Source of the DNA: Flavobacteriales bacterium | GTDB lineage: Bacteria > Bacteroidota > Bacteroidia > UBA10329 | Reading direction: 5' to 3' | Assembly: GCA_021741155.1 (NCBI GenBank) | Contig: JAIOYP010000016.1 | Location: forward strand, 1-64,000 | DNA: 64,000 nt | Shown here: piece after piece, positions 27,285 through 36,064 of the stretch | How the letters are laid out: each line of letters opens with the position of its first letter | How positions within the stretch are numbered: the stretch's first letter is position 1 | The notes under the pieces: model-generated | Database searches by the model: none | Told to the model about the DNA's origin: nothing | Seen by the model: the letters and a program-made list of their open reading frames with translations, nothing else | Position numbers and translations under genes: made by a program

Positions 27285-28557
27285 ATTTCTCCATTCTATG
27301 GATTTGTTTGGGTACTCAGGTTCAAACAATCGGATTTTGGTTGCGGTAAGCGGAGGTGCAGATTCCATGGTATTGGCCTCGCTGATGCATGAAAATGGGT
27401 TTCAGATTGCTGTGGCGCATTGTAATTATCAGCTGCGGGGAGCCGATTCTGACGTAGACGAAAAACTGATAAAAGATTGGTGTGCCGAACGCCAGATTCA
27501 GTTCTATTCAAAACAAGTGCAAACTCAAAAGTTGGTTAATGAAACCAATGATTCTATCCAAATGGTGGCTAGGAAAGCGCGCTATGAGTTTTTTGATGAA
27601 TTGATGAAAGAATACGATTACGCAATCACCGCCCTAGCTCACAATCTGGATGATAGAATTGAATCACTCCTTATTAATGTATTACGTGGAACAGGTTTTC
27701 GAGGGCTGCAAGGAATGCCATCTCAGCGGAAAGGAATTATTCGTCCGTTGAGTGGAATTAGCAAGGATGAAATTAGAGCCTACGCCAAGGAAAATGGAAT
27801 TTCTTATAGAAATGATGCATCAAATACGGAGACGTATTATTTAAGGAATTGGGTGCGTTTGCGTCTGATTCCGATGCTCAATCAATTCGATTCTGAATCG
27901 CTTTCTAAACTCCAGAAATTGACAGAACGAGCTGAAAAAGAGGTTCCAAAATATGAGAAATGGGTTGAGGTACAACTGTCTGAAGTCACCTCAGAGAATG
28001 GCTTATCCATTGAAAGAATTCAGAAGAGCGAGGCACTATTTACGCTTCTAAAGGAATTTTTAAAACCGAAAGGATTTTCGTCTGACCAGATTTTTGAGGT
28101 TTTGGATATTTTGAATTCTGAATCAGGGAAAGAAGTGGTTTCTGAAACGCATCGTGTAATCAAAGACCGAAATCAACTATTGGTTTCCGAGAAGGAATCA
28201 TCCGAAAGTAAATCAGTCTTACACTTTGAAATAATTGAAAGAAGTGACCTGAAATCGTTGCGTCAGCCTCAAAATGTGGCGTTGGTTGATGCGAATCTTG
28301 TCAATCTAAACGAAGATAAACTCGTGCTAAGAAAGTGGAAGAAGGGAGACCGGTTTCAGCCTCTTGGAATGAAAAGTTGGAAAAAGTTAAGCGACTTTTT
28401 TATCGATGAAAAACTTTCCATAATTGAGAAGGAGCAGCTTTGGCTTTTAACTTATCAGAATGAAATTGTTTGGGTGGTTGGACATCGAATTGATGATCGA
28501 TTCAAGGTTTCTGCAAAGACGGAGAAAGTATTGAAGATCAGTCTCATATTGCCTTAG
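27274..28557 (+). CDS. tilS: tRNA(Ile)-lysidine synthetase TilS
   Basis: ATP-dependent enzyme that modifies the wobble cytidine of tRNA-Ile (CAU) to lysidine, so that AUA is read. Length 427 residues. The N-type ATP pyrophosphatase loop SGGADS is at residues 26-31, followed by AHCNYQLRG, then ALAHNLDDRIESLLINVLRGTG and RPL. The C-terminal TilS domain (KWKKGDRFQPLGMKSWKKLSDFF) is present. Its start lies 11 nt inside pabB, so the two are translationally coupled, an arrangement seen in other Bacteroidota as far as I recall. Confidence 0.93.
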   Translation: MQSKFLHSMDLFGYSGSNNRILVAVSGGADSMVLASLMHENGFQIAVAHCNYQLRGADSDVDEKLIKDWCAERQIQFYSKQVQTQKLVNETNDSIQMVARKARYEFFDELMKEYDYAITALAHNLDDRIESLLINVLRGTGFRGLQGMPSQRKGIIRPLSGISKDEIRAYAKENGISYRNDASNTETYYLRNWVRLRLIPMLNQFDSESLSKLQKLTERAEKEVPKYEKWVEVQLSEVTSENGLSIERIQKSEALFTLLKEFLKPKGFSSDQIFEVLDILNSESGKEVVSETHRVIKDRNQLLVSEKESSESKSVLHFEIIERSDLKSLRQPQNVALVDANLVNLNEDKLVLRKWKKGDRFQPLGMKSWKKLSDFFIDEKLSIIEKEQLWLLTYQNEIVWVVGHRIDDRFKVSAKTEKVLKISLILP

Positions 28558-28640
28558 TTTCTCTAGACAAAAGAGGGGAATAGGTACAAAATATGCTATA
28601 TATGGAATGTATTGTACTTAATTGGGAAATTAATCTAATT

Positions 28641-28663
28641 AATTGATATAAAACATATCAATT
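28641..28663. promoter_or_regulatory. Inverted-repeat operator candidate before the HTH gene
   Basis: AATTGATAT and ATATCAATT form perfect 9-nt arms around a 5-nt spacer. The repeat lies 16 nt upstream of a TAGTTTTG -7 box (28680-28687) and overlaps the place of the -33 element. The HTH protein encoded just downstream is the obvious candidate to bind it. Confidence 0.5.
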
Positions 28664-28679
28664 ATTGGTTTTCATTTTC

Positions 28680-28687
28680 TAGTTTTG
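28680..28687 (+). promoter_or_regulatory. Bacteroidota -7 box of the small HTH gene
   Basis: TAGTTTTG fits TAnnTTTG and lies 27 nt before the ATG at 28715. It overlaps the upstream in-frame TTG, which argues that TTG is not the start. Confidence 0.5.
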
Positions 28688-28714
28688 TCATATCGGATAA
28701 AACATTTGGAACTA

Positions 28715-29065
28715 ATGCATCAAGGGAAAAAGTTAAAACAGCTTATTAAAAATCGGGACTTTTCGTTTTCGCAAGTTTCTAGAAAACTAAACCATGGAAG
28801 CAAGAATACTATCCATAATTGGTTTGATAGGGAAAGTTTGTCCATCGATATGTTTCAGCAATTGACCAAAGTATTCCCAAACATCATGGATGAGTTTCCA
28901 GATGTTGATTGGAAACCACTTTCGCCATCAATCAAGTTGGAAAAAGAAGCTGTTGCTACACAAGACTGGAGAGAAAAGTATTTTCAATTGTTTGAAGATT
29001 ATCGACTTCTCTCGAAAAAATATACAGACCTGTTAGAGGAAAAAGTAAAGATTTCATCCTTTTAG
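28715..29065 (+). CDS. Small helix-turn-helix protein, likely transcriptional regulator
   Basis: A 116-residue protein. The N-terminal half (GKKLKQLIKNRDFSFSQVSR, then SKNTIHNWFDRESLSIDMF) fits an XRE-like helix-turn-helix in which a serine-rich recognition helix precedes NWF. The C-terminal half is a charged helix (WREKYFQLFEDYRLLSKKY) likely to form a coiled coil or dimer. ATG at 28715 is preferred to an in-frame TTG at 28685. A perfect inverted repeat upstream suggests autoregulation. It has its own promoter and a strong terminator. Its targets are unknown. Confidence 0.65.
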   Translation: MHQGKKLKQLIKNRDFSFSQVSRKLNHGSKNTIHNWFDRESLSIDMFQQLTKVFPNIMDEFPDVDWKPLSPSIKLEKEAVATQDWREKYFQLFEDYRLLSKKYTDLLEEKVKISSF

Positions 29066-29077
29066 TCGATTTAAAAT

Positions 29078-29112
29078 AAAACCCCGCTAGGCGATTCGCC
29101 TGGCGGGGTTTT
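29078..29112. terminator. Strong bidirectional rho-independent terminator
   Basis: AAAACCCCGC pairs with GCGGGGTTTT, and inside it AGGCGA pairs with TCGCCT, making a nearly unbroken stem closed by a single unpaired base. A-rich and T-rich flanks allow it to work in both directions, ending the HTH gene (plus) and the beta-oxidation operon (minus). Confidence 0.88.
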
Positions 29113-29138
29113 ATTCTAATCAGAATTCCTTTAGAAAG

Positions 29139-29160
29139 GAGACGTGATAAATCGCGTCTC
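29139..29160. repeat. Short hairpin repeat at the 3' end of the acyl-CoA dehydrogenase gene
   Basis: GAGACGTGAT and ATCGCGTCTC form 10-nt arms with one G-T wobble and a 2-nt loop. On the minus strand it begins at the TAG stop of the dehydrogenase. It lacks a T-run, so it is not a simple terminator. Confidence 0.6.
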
Positions 29161-30950
29161 TACCAAGGATATTTGTTCTCGTCAATAATCACTTTCGCGA
29201 TTCTTCTACGTGCATCTTTAGAATTGTAGATGTCAGTTTTCGTGAATCGTTTTAGGCCAAGAACCATCATTTTCAACTCATCGCCTTCAGCAAAAGAAGA
29301 AATGGCGTCTTTACCCCATTTTGCCATGTTGTCGGCAGTATCGGTAATGTAAACCCGTACCATGTCAATTTGAGTAGATGCAGCAGCTTCGCCTTGTACA
29401 CTTGCTATTTTCTCAGCACGTAGCAATGCAGATTCTGCGGTGTAGATGGCGATAAGCATATCAGCAATGTTCATCAACACTTCTTGCTCTTTTGCTAAGC
29501 TCATGGCCAATTTCTGAACGGCAGCACCAGCAACCATCAAAGCCGCTTTTTTGAAGTTCACCAAATAGGCTTTTTCCTTGCCAAAAAGTGAATTATCAGC
29601 TTCTCCGAATTCTGGAATGCTCATCAATTCGCCAGCAACTTTTTGTGCAGGTCCCATCAGGTCCATTTCGCCTTTCAAACCTTTTTGCAACAGCATGTTT
29701 ACTGTCAACATTCGGTTGATTTCGTTTGTTCCTTCAAAGATTCGGTTGATACGAGCATCTCTGTAAGCACGCTCAACAGGTGCTTCGGCACTAAAGCCCA
29801 TTCCACCGTAAATCTGAACGGCTTCATCCACAACGTAATCGATCATTTCTGAACCAAAAACTTTCAAGATGGCACATTCAACTGCGTATGACTCAACGCC
29901 TTTAAGTTTTGCTTTTTCAGGAGCCATTCCTCCAGCAATAAAGCTGTCTATGCAGTTTTCAATATCCTGACCCGCTCGGTAAGTGGCAGATTCGGTAACC
30001 CATGTAAGGATTGCTTGTTGTGCCAATTTGTGCTGAATAGCGCCATACTTTGAAATTGGACGACCAAACTGCTCGCGCTCGTTGGCGTAGTTCACAGATT
30101 GGGTAGTTGCTTGCTTTCCTCCACCTATTCCAGCAGCGCCCAATTTGATACGACCAATGTTCAAAATGTTCACCGCAATCTTGAATCCGTTTTCTCTTGT
30201 GGAAAGCAAATTCTCAACAGGAACTTTCACATTATTGAAGAAAACCTGACGTGTAGAAGAACCTTTGATACCGAGTTTTTTCTCCTCAGCGTTCAAGGTC
30301 AATCCTTCCAAATTTCCATCAACAATAAATGCAGAAAGATTCTTGTCATCATCAATTTTGGCAAAAACGGTGAATACATCTGCAAAACCTGCATTTGTAA
30401 TCCACATTTTTTGTCCGTTGAGGATGTAGTGTTTTCCATCTTCTGAAAGAACAGCTTTTGTTTTTCCTGAGTTGGCATCAGATCCTGAACTTGGCTCGGT
30501 CAAAGCGTAAGCAGCTTTCAACTCTCCTGAAGCCAAACCTGGCAGGTAACGAGCATGCTGATCAGCATTTCCGTAGTACTGAATTGGTAATGTTCCGATT
30601 CCTGTATGAGCTGAAATAGCCACCGAAAAAGAGTGTCCAGAACCAGTTGCTTCGGCTACCAAGCAGCTTGTGTTGAAGCTTGCGCCCATTCCACCAAATT
30701 CCTCAGGAACGGTGATTGCCAACAAACCAAGCTCACCCGCTTTGTCCATCAAGCCTTTCATTAGACCTTCTTCCATTGAATCGATTCGATCCAAGTTTGG
30801 AGTTACTTCTTGCGCGATGAAATCTTTGCACGTCTGTGCAATCATCAATTGCTCTTCTGTCCATTCTTCTGGAGTGAATACGTCTTGAAACTGTGTTTCT
30901 CTAATCAGCCACTCTCCACCTTGTAGAGCCTTTTTTTCTGCTGTTTCCAT
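29160..30950 (-). CDS. Acyl-CoA dehydrogenase (long form, VLCAD/FadE-like)
   Basis: A 596-residue FAD enzyme catalysing the first step of fatty-acid beta-oxidation. The N-terminal and middle ACAD domains (AYALTEPSSGSDANSG, KMWITNAGFADVF) and the C-terminal helical domain (NEREQFGRPISKYGAIQHKL) are present. The sequence RIFEGTNEINRM holds the glutamate at the usual catalytic-base position, and about 180 further residues follow, as in the very-long-chain type. It is the last gene of the operon MarR - FadN-like - MORN protein - thiolase - ACAD. The order FadN, FadA, FadE matches the Bacillus fadNAE operon. Confidence 0.92.
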   Translation of the reverse strand: METAEKKALQGGEWLIRETQFQDVFTPEEWTEEQLMIAQTCKDFIAQEVTPNLDRIDSMEEGLMKGLMDKAGELGLLAITVPEEFGGMGASFNTSCLVAEATGSGHSFSVAISAHTGIGTLPIQYYGNADQHARYLPGLASGELKAAYALTEPSSGSDANSGKTKAVLSEDGKHYILNGQKMWITNAGFADVFTVFAKIDDDKNLSAFIVDGNLEGLTLNAEEKKLGIKGSSTRQVFFNNVKVPVENLLSTRENGFKIAVNILNIGRIKLGAAGIGGGKQATTQSVNYANEREQFGRPISKYGAIQHKLAQQAILTWVTESATYRAGQDIENCIDSFIAGGMAPEKAKLKGVESYAVECAILKVFGSEMIDYVVDEAVQIYGGMGFSAEAPVERAYRDARINRIFEGTNEINRMLTVNMLLQKGLKGEMDLMGPAQKVAGELMSIPEFGEADNSLFGKEKAYLVNFKKAALMVAGAAVQKLAMSLAKEQEVLMNIADMLIAIYTAESALLRAEKIASVQGEAAASTQIDMVRVYITDTADNMAKWGKDAISSFAEGDELKMMVLGLKRFTKTDIYNSKDARRRIAKVIIDENKYPW

Positions 30951-31028
30951 TATTTAAGTGATTAAGGATTATTGTTTTAAGGATTTCTGGTGCTAGGAGC
31001 TAACTCCTCACAGCTAAAACCTCATTTA

Positions 31029-32204
31029 TTACATCATTTCGAAGATTCCAGCAGCGCCCTGACCAGTTCCCACACACATGGTTACCATTCCGTATTTGCC
31101 GCCAGTTTTCTTCAATTCGTTCATTACTTGTACAGTCAATTTTCCGCCAGTACAACCAAGTGGATGACCAAGTGCAATTGCTCCACCGTTCACGTTCACT
31201 TTAGAATCATCCAATCCAAGTGTACGAACAACAGCCAACGACTGAGAAGCAAATGCTTCGTTCAACTCGATGATGTCTAGGTCAGATTGTTTCAAACCAG
31301 CTTGCTTCAATGCAGCAGGAATAGCAGTAATAGGACCAGCACCCATTTCGCGTGGCTCCAATCCTGTTACTGCGTACGACACTACTCTCGCAATTGGTTG
31401 AACACCTAGTTCCTTCAATTTCTTCTCAGAAACTACCATCACAAAGGCAGCACCATCTGAAGTTTGAGAAGAGTTACCAGCGGTTACAGAACCTCCAGTT
31501 TTGAAAACTGGTCGCAGATTGGAAAGAGCTTCTAATGATGTTCCTTTTCGTGGACCTTCATCTGTGTCTACAATGAAAGAACGCTCTTGTCGCTTCTCGC
31601 TTGCATCCAAGTAAACTTCGTTGATTTTAATTGGAACGATATCATCTTTGAATCTTCCGCTTGCAATAGCAGCCAAAGCTCTATCGTGCGAACGAACGGA
31701 GAAAATATCTTGATCCTCACGGCTGATGTTGTACTTCTCAGCAACTTCTTCAGCTGTCAATCCCATTCCCCAATACCAATCTGAATGATGCTTTGCAACT
31801 TCATAGTTTGGAGTAACAGTCCATCCGCCAAAAGGCATTGGGCTCATGCTTTCAACTCCGCCTGCAATAATGCAATCGGCCATTCCAGCATTAATTTTTG
31901 CTGCTGCCATAGCAATGGTTTCCAAACCTGAAGAACAATATCTGTTCACGGTAACTCCAGGAACTTTCACGGTGTCCAATCCCATCAAAGAGATCATTCT
32001 ACCGATGTTAAGTCCGAGTTCTGCTTCAGGTGTTGCACAACCAGCAATTACATCGTCAATTGTGTCTTTATCTAAATTGGGTACAGATGCCACCAAATGT
32101 TTGATGACTTCAGCAGCAATATCATCAGGGCGAGAGAATCTGAAAACTCCTCTTGGTGCCTTTCCGATGGCTGATCTGTATCCTGCAACTATATATGCGT
32201 CCAT
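31029..32204 (-). CDS. fadA: Acetyl-CoA C-acyltransferase (thiolase)
   Basis: Cleaves 3-ketoacyl-CoA with CoA to acetyl-CoA and a shortened acyl-CoA (391 residues, standard length). The nucleophile Cys90 is in NRYCSSGLETIA, His347 in GGAIALGHPLGCTGG and the second catalytic Cys377 in MCVGTGQGAAGIFE. The short spacer before the ACAD gene contains degenerate GCTAGGAGC/AACTCC words. It lies between a MORN-repeat gene and ACAD in the beta-oxidation operon and is very likely the degradative, not biosynthetic, thiolase. Confidence 0.94.
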   Translation of the reverse strand: MDAYIVAGYRSAIGKAPRGVFRFSRPDDIAAEVIKHLVASVPNLDKDTIDDVIAGCATPEAELGLNIGRMISLMGLDTVKVPGVTVNRYCSSGLETIAMAAAKINAGMADCIIAGGVESMSPMPFGGWTVTPNYEVAKHHSDWYWGMGLTAEEVAEKYNISREDQDIFSVRSHDRALAAIASGRFKDDIVPIKINEVYLDASEKRQERSFIVDTDEGPRKGTSLEALSNLRPVFKTGGSVTAGNSSQTSDGAAFVMVVSEKKLKELGVQPIARVVSYAVTGLEPREMGAGPITAIPAALKQAGLKQSDLDIIELNEAFASQSLAVVRTLGLDDSKVNVNGGAIALGHPLGCTGGKLTVQVMNELKKTGGKYGMVTMCVGTGQGAAGIFEMM

Positions 32205-32205
32205 T

Positions 32206-32793
32206 TTATTTAATGTTTATCGTTTGATTCTTTTGTTCTTCTTGTCTTTTTAGCTCCTCAATCGAAACTCCATCCTTGGCAATTAGTGTGTCATTCTTAT
32301 AGGTAAAAACTCCGCTGAGGTCTCCGAAAGTGTTGTAGAATTTCCAATCTCCTTCCTTTTTTCCGCGTTCGTAATTTCCCTCTGAGCTGACCTCGCCCGT
32401 ATTGTGATAGTACTTGACCCAGTAACCAGTACGCTTGTTCCTGTCATACTCGCCCTCCATTTTGGTGGTGCCTGTGTAAAAGAACTTCTTGTACGGTCCG
32501 TGTTTTTTGCCATCGAAATACTCTGCCTGTTCCATAAGTTCACCCGTGTGAGGGTAGTAACGTGTGGAAGTTCCGTGCTTTTTGTCGTTCTGATATTCGA
32601 TTTCGGCAATAAGCAGGAACGATGCAGAATAGAGTTTCCAAAGTCCTTGCTTGCGGTCAAATTCATCCTTGACGTTTCTGTGCTTGTCCTTCCGAGGGGC
32701 AAACTTGGGTCGGCTTGAAGACTGACCGAAGAGCACCAACGGAACTGCGAACAACAGAAATATGAGAATGAATTTGACACGTAGCTTAGACAT
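32206..32793 (-). CDS. Exported MORN-repeat (YwqK-like) protein
   Basis: A 195-residue protein with a signal peptide (KFILIFLLFAVPLVLFGQ). Five or so MORN-type repeats follow in residues 45-180, each near G-x-W/Y-x-x-Y, such as KKHGPYKKFFYTGTTKMEGEY and RTGYWVKYYHNTGEVSSEGNY. These match the YwqK family, whose members are sometimes called antitoxins but whose role in Bacteroidota is not established. ATG at 32793 is used instead of an in-frame TTG at 32814 because it gives a standard signal peptide. It is embedded in the beta-oxidation operon, one base from the thiolase gene, though it has no known part in that pathway. Confidence 0.75.
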   Translation of the reverse strand: MSKLRVKFILIFLLFAVPLVLFGQSSSRPKFAPRKDKHRNVKDEFDRKQGLWKLYSASFLLIAEIEYQNDKKHGTSTRYYPHTGELMEQAEYFDGKKHGPYKKFFYTGTTKMEGEYDRNKRTGYWVKYYHNTGEVSSEGNYERGKKEGDWKFYNTFGDLSGVFTYKNDTLIAKDGVSIEELKRQEEQKNQTINIK

Positions 32794-32823
32794 TTGTTTC
32801 CCTTGATTGAGCAAAGGAAAGGA

Positions 32824-35220
32824 TCAGTTTCTTAAAGGTCTTCCTGTTGTTACCAGACTCTGCATCCTTTCCATCGACTTTTTGGTCATGGCCAATTTTA
32901 GGAATGCTTGTCTCTCCAACTTTAACAGATATTGTTCTGAAACTTCTGTTGCTGCCGAAAGGTCGCCTCCTGCCAAAACGTAACCGAACTCTTCAGAAAT
33001 AATTCTGTCGTGTTCAGAAATGTACTTGGCGCTTTCCATGCTCCTTGCACCTGCAACGAAAATCCCTAGGCCTTTCTTGCCTAGAACCTTAATATCTGTT
33101 CTTTCAACCGGTTGAGAATAACCTTGCTCATGCAATTCAAGAACCGCACGTTTTGCTCTCGCAATTCGTCTTTCTGAACTCACACAAACTTCATCAATTC
33201 CCTTACGGAAGATGCCCAATTCGAATGCTTCTTCTGCTGATGTGGCAACTTTCGCCATTCCAACAGTTAGGAAACGCTCTCTCAACGCTGGAAGCTCCAA
33301 GTTGTCTTTTTGGAAATCGTCTGAAGCCCTCAAAGCCATTTCTTTCGATCCGGCTCCAGCAGGAATAACTCCCGCTCCAAACTCAACCAATCCGATGTAG
33401 GTTTCTGCTGCCGCGATAACTTTATCTGAGTGTAGGCAGATTTCGCAACCGCCACCCAAAGCCATTCCGTGAGGAGCAGAAACTACTGGAATTGACGAGT
33501 AACGAATTCTCATTACCGTGTCTTGGAAAGCTTTTACAGCCATATCCAATTCCTCCACTTCCTGCTGTGCAGCAAGCATGAAAATCATTCCCAAATTTGC
33601 TCCGGCAGAGAAGTTCTCGCCATTGTTGGCAATCACGATTCCTTTCCATTTCGCTTCGCCTTCGGCAAGGTCAATGGCCTTGTTAATTCCTTGAAGAATT
33701 TCACTTCCGATGGTGTTCATCTTCGTGTGGAACTCTAGGTTCAAAACGCCATCGCCAATATCGAAAATGGTTGCTCCGCTGTTACTCCAAACTACATTGG
33801 TTTCGCGAAGGTTGTCCAAGATGATAAGGTCTTCCGTTCCAGGAACGACTTTGTAAGATTTAGATGGAATGTCGTAGTACAATTGCTTTCCTTCTTTCAC
33901 AGCATAGAAAGTAGCACAACCAGCAGCAAGCATGTCGTAAACCCACTGAGCAGGTTTCTTTCCAGCAGCTTCCATCAGTTTTGCAGTTTCTGCAACTCCC
34001 AACGCATCCCAAGTTGTGAATGGCCCCAACTGCCAGCCAAAACCAGCGCCAAGCGCATCATCAATCTTATATAGGTCATCCGTAATCTCAGGAATTCTGT
34101 TCGAAACGTATTGGAACAATCCGTAGAACGCTTTTCTGTAGAATTCGCCTGCTTTGTCTGTTCCACCAGCAAGAATTTTCATTCGAGCTTTCAAGTTGTC
34201 TTCTGCTTTTGCAGCTTTCAACGTTGGAAAGTCAACTCTAGCAGCTTCCTGATATTCCATTGTTTTCAGGTTCAACTCAAGAATATCTCTTCCAACTTTC
34301 TTGAAGAAACCTTGTCCTGACTTAGAACCCAACCAACCTTTCTCGGTCATTTTAGAGATGTAGCTTGGCATCTCGAAAGTTGCTCTTGCTTCATCATCTG
34401 GGCAATTGGCTTTCAATCCGCCAGCAACAAGTACCAGCGTATCCAATCCAACTACATCACAGGTTCTGAACGTTGCAGACTTGGCACGACCCAAAAGTGG
34501 ACCAGTCATCTTATCAACTTCAGTTACTGTAAGGTCCATTTCTTCCACCAAGTGGAAAAGTGCTTGAATGCTCGCAACACCAACACGGTTAGCGATAAAT
34601 GCAGGTGTATCCTTACAAAGAACCATGGTCTTTCCGAGGAAACGATCACCGTAATCCATCAAGAAATCAACTACAGATTGATCCGTTTTTGGAGTTGGAA
34701 TAATCTCCAACAATTTCAAATAACGTGGTGGGTTAAAGAAGTGTGTTCCACAGAAATGCTTCTGGAAATCTTCGCTTCTTCCTTCCAACATTTGATGAAT
34801 TGGAATACCTGATGTGTTTGAAGTAATCAAGGTTCCGGGCTTGCGGAATTTCTCAACCTGCTCAAATACTTGCTTCTTGATGTCCAAACGCTCAATTACA
34901 ACTTCGATGGTCCAATCGCAATCAGCGATTTTCGCCAAGTCATCCGTAAAGTTTCCCGTTTTGATACGGTTCGCATACGACTTCTTGTAAAGCGGATTTG
35001 GGTTCGATTTGATGGCAAATGCCAATGCATCGTTTACAATTCTGTTTCTAACCGCAGGGTGATCTGTAGTAAGACCCTTTGCTGCTTCTGCAGCATTTGG
35101 CTCTCTTGGTACGATGTCGAGCAAAAGCACTTCTACTCCCACATTCGCAAAATGGCACGCAATCCGCGAGCCCATTACTCCAGAACCAAGTACTGCTACT
35201 TTTTTAATAGTTCTCTTCAT
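32824..35220 (-). CDS. 3-hydroxyacyl-CoA dehydrogenase / enoyl-CoA hydratase (FadN-like)
   Basis: A 798-residue bifunctional beta-oxidation enzyme with domains in the FadN order: the NAD-binding 3-hydroxyacyl-CoA dehydrogenase first (VAVLGSGVMGSRIACHFANV, residues 8-27), its C-terminal domains next (GTHFFNPPRYLKLLEIIPT, DTPAFIANRVGV), and the crotonase fold last (GENFSAGANLGMIF, then PHGMALGGGCEICLHSD). This is the reverse of Escherichia coli FadB. The crotonase part has the oxyanion-hole glycines. It is the first enzyme gene after the MarR regulator. Confidence 0.93.
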   Translation of the reverse strand: MKRTIKKVAVLGSGVMGSRIACHFANVGVEVLLLDIVPREPNAAEAAKGLTTDHPAVRNRIVNDALAFAIKSNPNPLYKKSYANRIKTGNFTDDLAKIADCDWTIEVVIERLDIKKQVFEQVEKFRKPGTLITSNTSGIPIHQMLEGRSEDFQKHFCGTHFFNPPRYLKLLEIIPTPKTDQSVVDFLMDYGDRFLGKTMVLCKDTPAFIANRVGVASIQALFHLVEEMDLTVTEVDKMTGPLLGRAKSATFRTCDVVGLDTLVLVAGGLKANCPDDEARATFEMPSYISKMTEKGWLGSKSGQGFFKKVGRDILELNLKTMEYQEAARVDFPTLKAAKAEDNLKARMKILAGGTDKAGEFYRKAFYGLFQYVSNRIPEITDDLYKIDDALGAGFGWQLGPFTTWDALGVAETAKLMEAAGKKPAQWVYDMLAAGCATFYAVKEGKQLYYDIPSKSYKVVPGTEDLIILDNLRETNVVWSNSGATIFDIGDGVLNLEFHTKMNTIGSEILQGINKAIDLAEGEAKWKGIVIANNGENFSAGANLGMIFMLAAQQEVEELDMAVKAFQDTVMRIRYSSIPVVSAPHGMALGGGCEICLHSDKVIAAAETYIGLVEFGAGVIPAGAGSKEMALRASDDFQKDNLELPALRERFLTVGMAKVATSAEEAFELGIFRKGIDEVCVSSERRIARAKRAVLELHEQGYSQPVERTDIKVLGKKGLGIFVAGARSMESAKYISEHDRIISEEFGYVLAGGDLSAATEVSEQYLLKLERQAFLKLAMTKKSMERMQSLVTTGRPLRN

Positions 35221-35289
35221 TTGTTTTTAGTGATTAGTGAAAAGCTACCAGCGACCAGTTTGGCTGCTGGAACTCCTCATTATTAATTT
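35221..35289. other. Spacer between the MarR and FadN-like genes with degenerate words
   Basis: The stretch holds repeated short words (TAGTGATTAGTGAAAAGC, CCAGCGACCAGT) and, running into the MarR 3' end, TTAATTTTTAATTCTCAATT. No terminator is seen, so read-through from the regulator into the operon is possible. Confidence 0.4.
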
Positions 35290-35778
35290 TTAATTCTCAA
35301 TTTTTAATTGATTGACGTTTACTTTATCATATATCGACTTCTTGTCGATGATTTCATTAATGGTATTGGCCACTTCGAAAAACACATCTAACTTCTCAGG
35401 TGGAACAAGAGTTCTTACGGCTTTGTTGAAAGCGACAACTCCAATCTTGGCTAATTCGCGCTTCTTTTTTCCTTCTTCGGTGAGGAAAATGCGCATCACG
35501 CGGCCATCAGTCGGGTCAGATCTCCGTTCCAAATAACCCTTGTCTTCCATGGTTTTTAGCATGCGAGTCAAGCTGCGAGGCTCCATTCCCAATGCTGGTG
35601 CAATCTTGGTTGCTGGCGTTCCATTCTCCACGTCAATGTTCAAAAGAACAAATCCGGAAGCAGCGCTCACATCATGCTGCGCCCCCGTGGTGTTGTACAA
35701 TCGGGAAATGGCATGCCATGTGGTTTTTGTGGTAAAACACACGCTTTCCTCAGGTCTTAGATGCCGTTTTTCAGCCAT
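35290..35778 (-). CDS. MarR-family transcriptional regulator of the beta-oxidation operon
   Basis: A 162-residue winged-helix repressor. The HTH and wing read ATKIAPALGMEPRSLTRMLK then KGYLERRSDPTDGRVMRIFLT, which contains the DxRxxR-type wing seen in MarR proteins. ATG at 35778 is chosen over an in-frame upstream codon at 35811 because the longer form would run through an operator. Two near-identical palindromes lie at 35800-35813 and 35830-35843, within 65 nt of the start. The position ahead of fadN, fadA and fadE homologues implies control by an acyl-CoA or fatty acid. The ligand is inferred only. Confidence 0.88.
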   Translation of the reverse strand: MAEKRHLRPEESVCFTTKTTWHAISRLYNTTGAQHDVSAASGFVLLNIDVENGTPATKIAPALGMEPRSLTRMLKTMEDKGYLERRSDPTDGRVMRIFLTEEGKKKRELAKIGVVAFNKAVRTLVPPEKLDVFFEVANTINEIIDKKSIYDKVNVNQLKIEN

Positions 35779-35799
35779 GGAGTGCGAATGTATAAAATA

Positions 35800-35813
35800 G
35801 TATGCGTGCATAC
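35800..35813. promoter_or_regulatory. MarR operator copy 1
   Basis: GTATGCGTGCATAC, palindromic apart from the centre. It is 22 nt upstream of the MarR start on the minus strand and 30 nt centre-to-centre from copy 2, three helical turns, so two dimers could bind the same face of the DNA. Confidence 0.65.
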
Positions 35814-35829
35814 CAAATGTTTGAAACTA

Positions 35830-35843
35830 TTATGCATGCATAC
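35830..35843. promoter_or_regulatory. MarR operator copy 2
   Basis: TTATGCATGCATAC, differing from copy 1 at two positions, with the core ATGCATGCAT. Together with copy 1 it brackets the likely promoter of the MarR gene. Confidence 0.65.
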
Positions 35844-36064
35844 GTTTTTTGGAAGACAAATATGAGATGGAGCTAGTTTGTGTGGTTTGAGCCGTTTCGT
35901 TTAACTTCTCTTGGTGTGTTTTGGATGCTGCTGACTTTTGATTTGTGTTCACGAATGATAAATGTCATCTCGCAACGAATGTCAAATACGTAAATAGTCG
36001 TACGGTGTATTCATAATAGCTCGTGATATTTGACTCATTAACTAACCCTTTAAATAATTAACAA

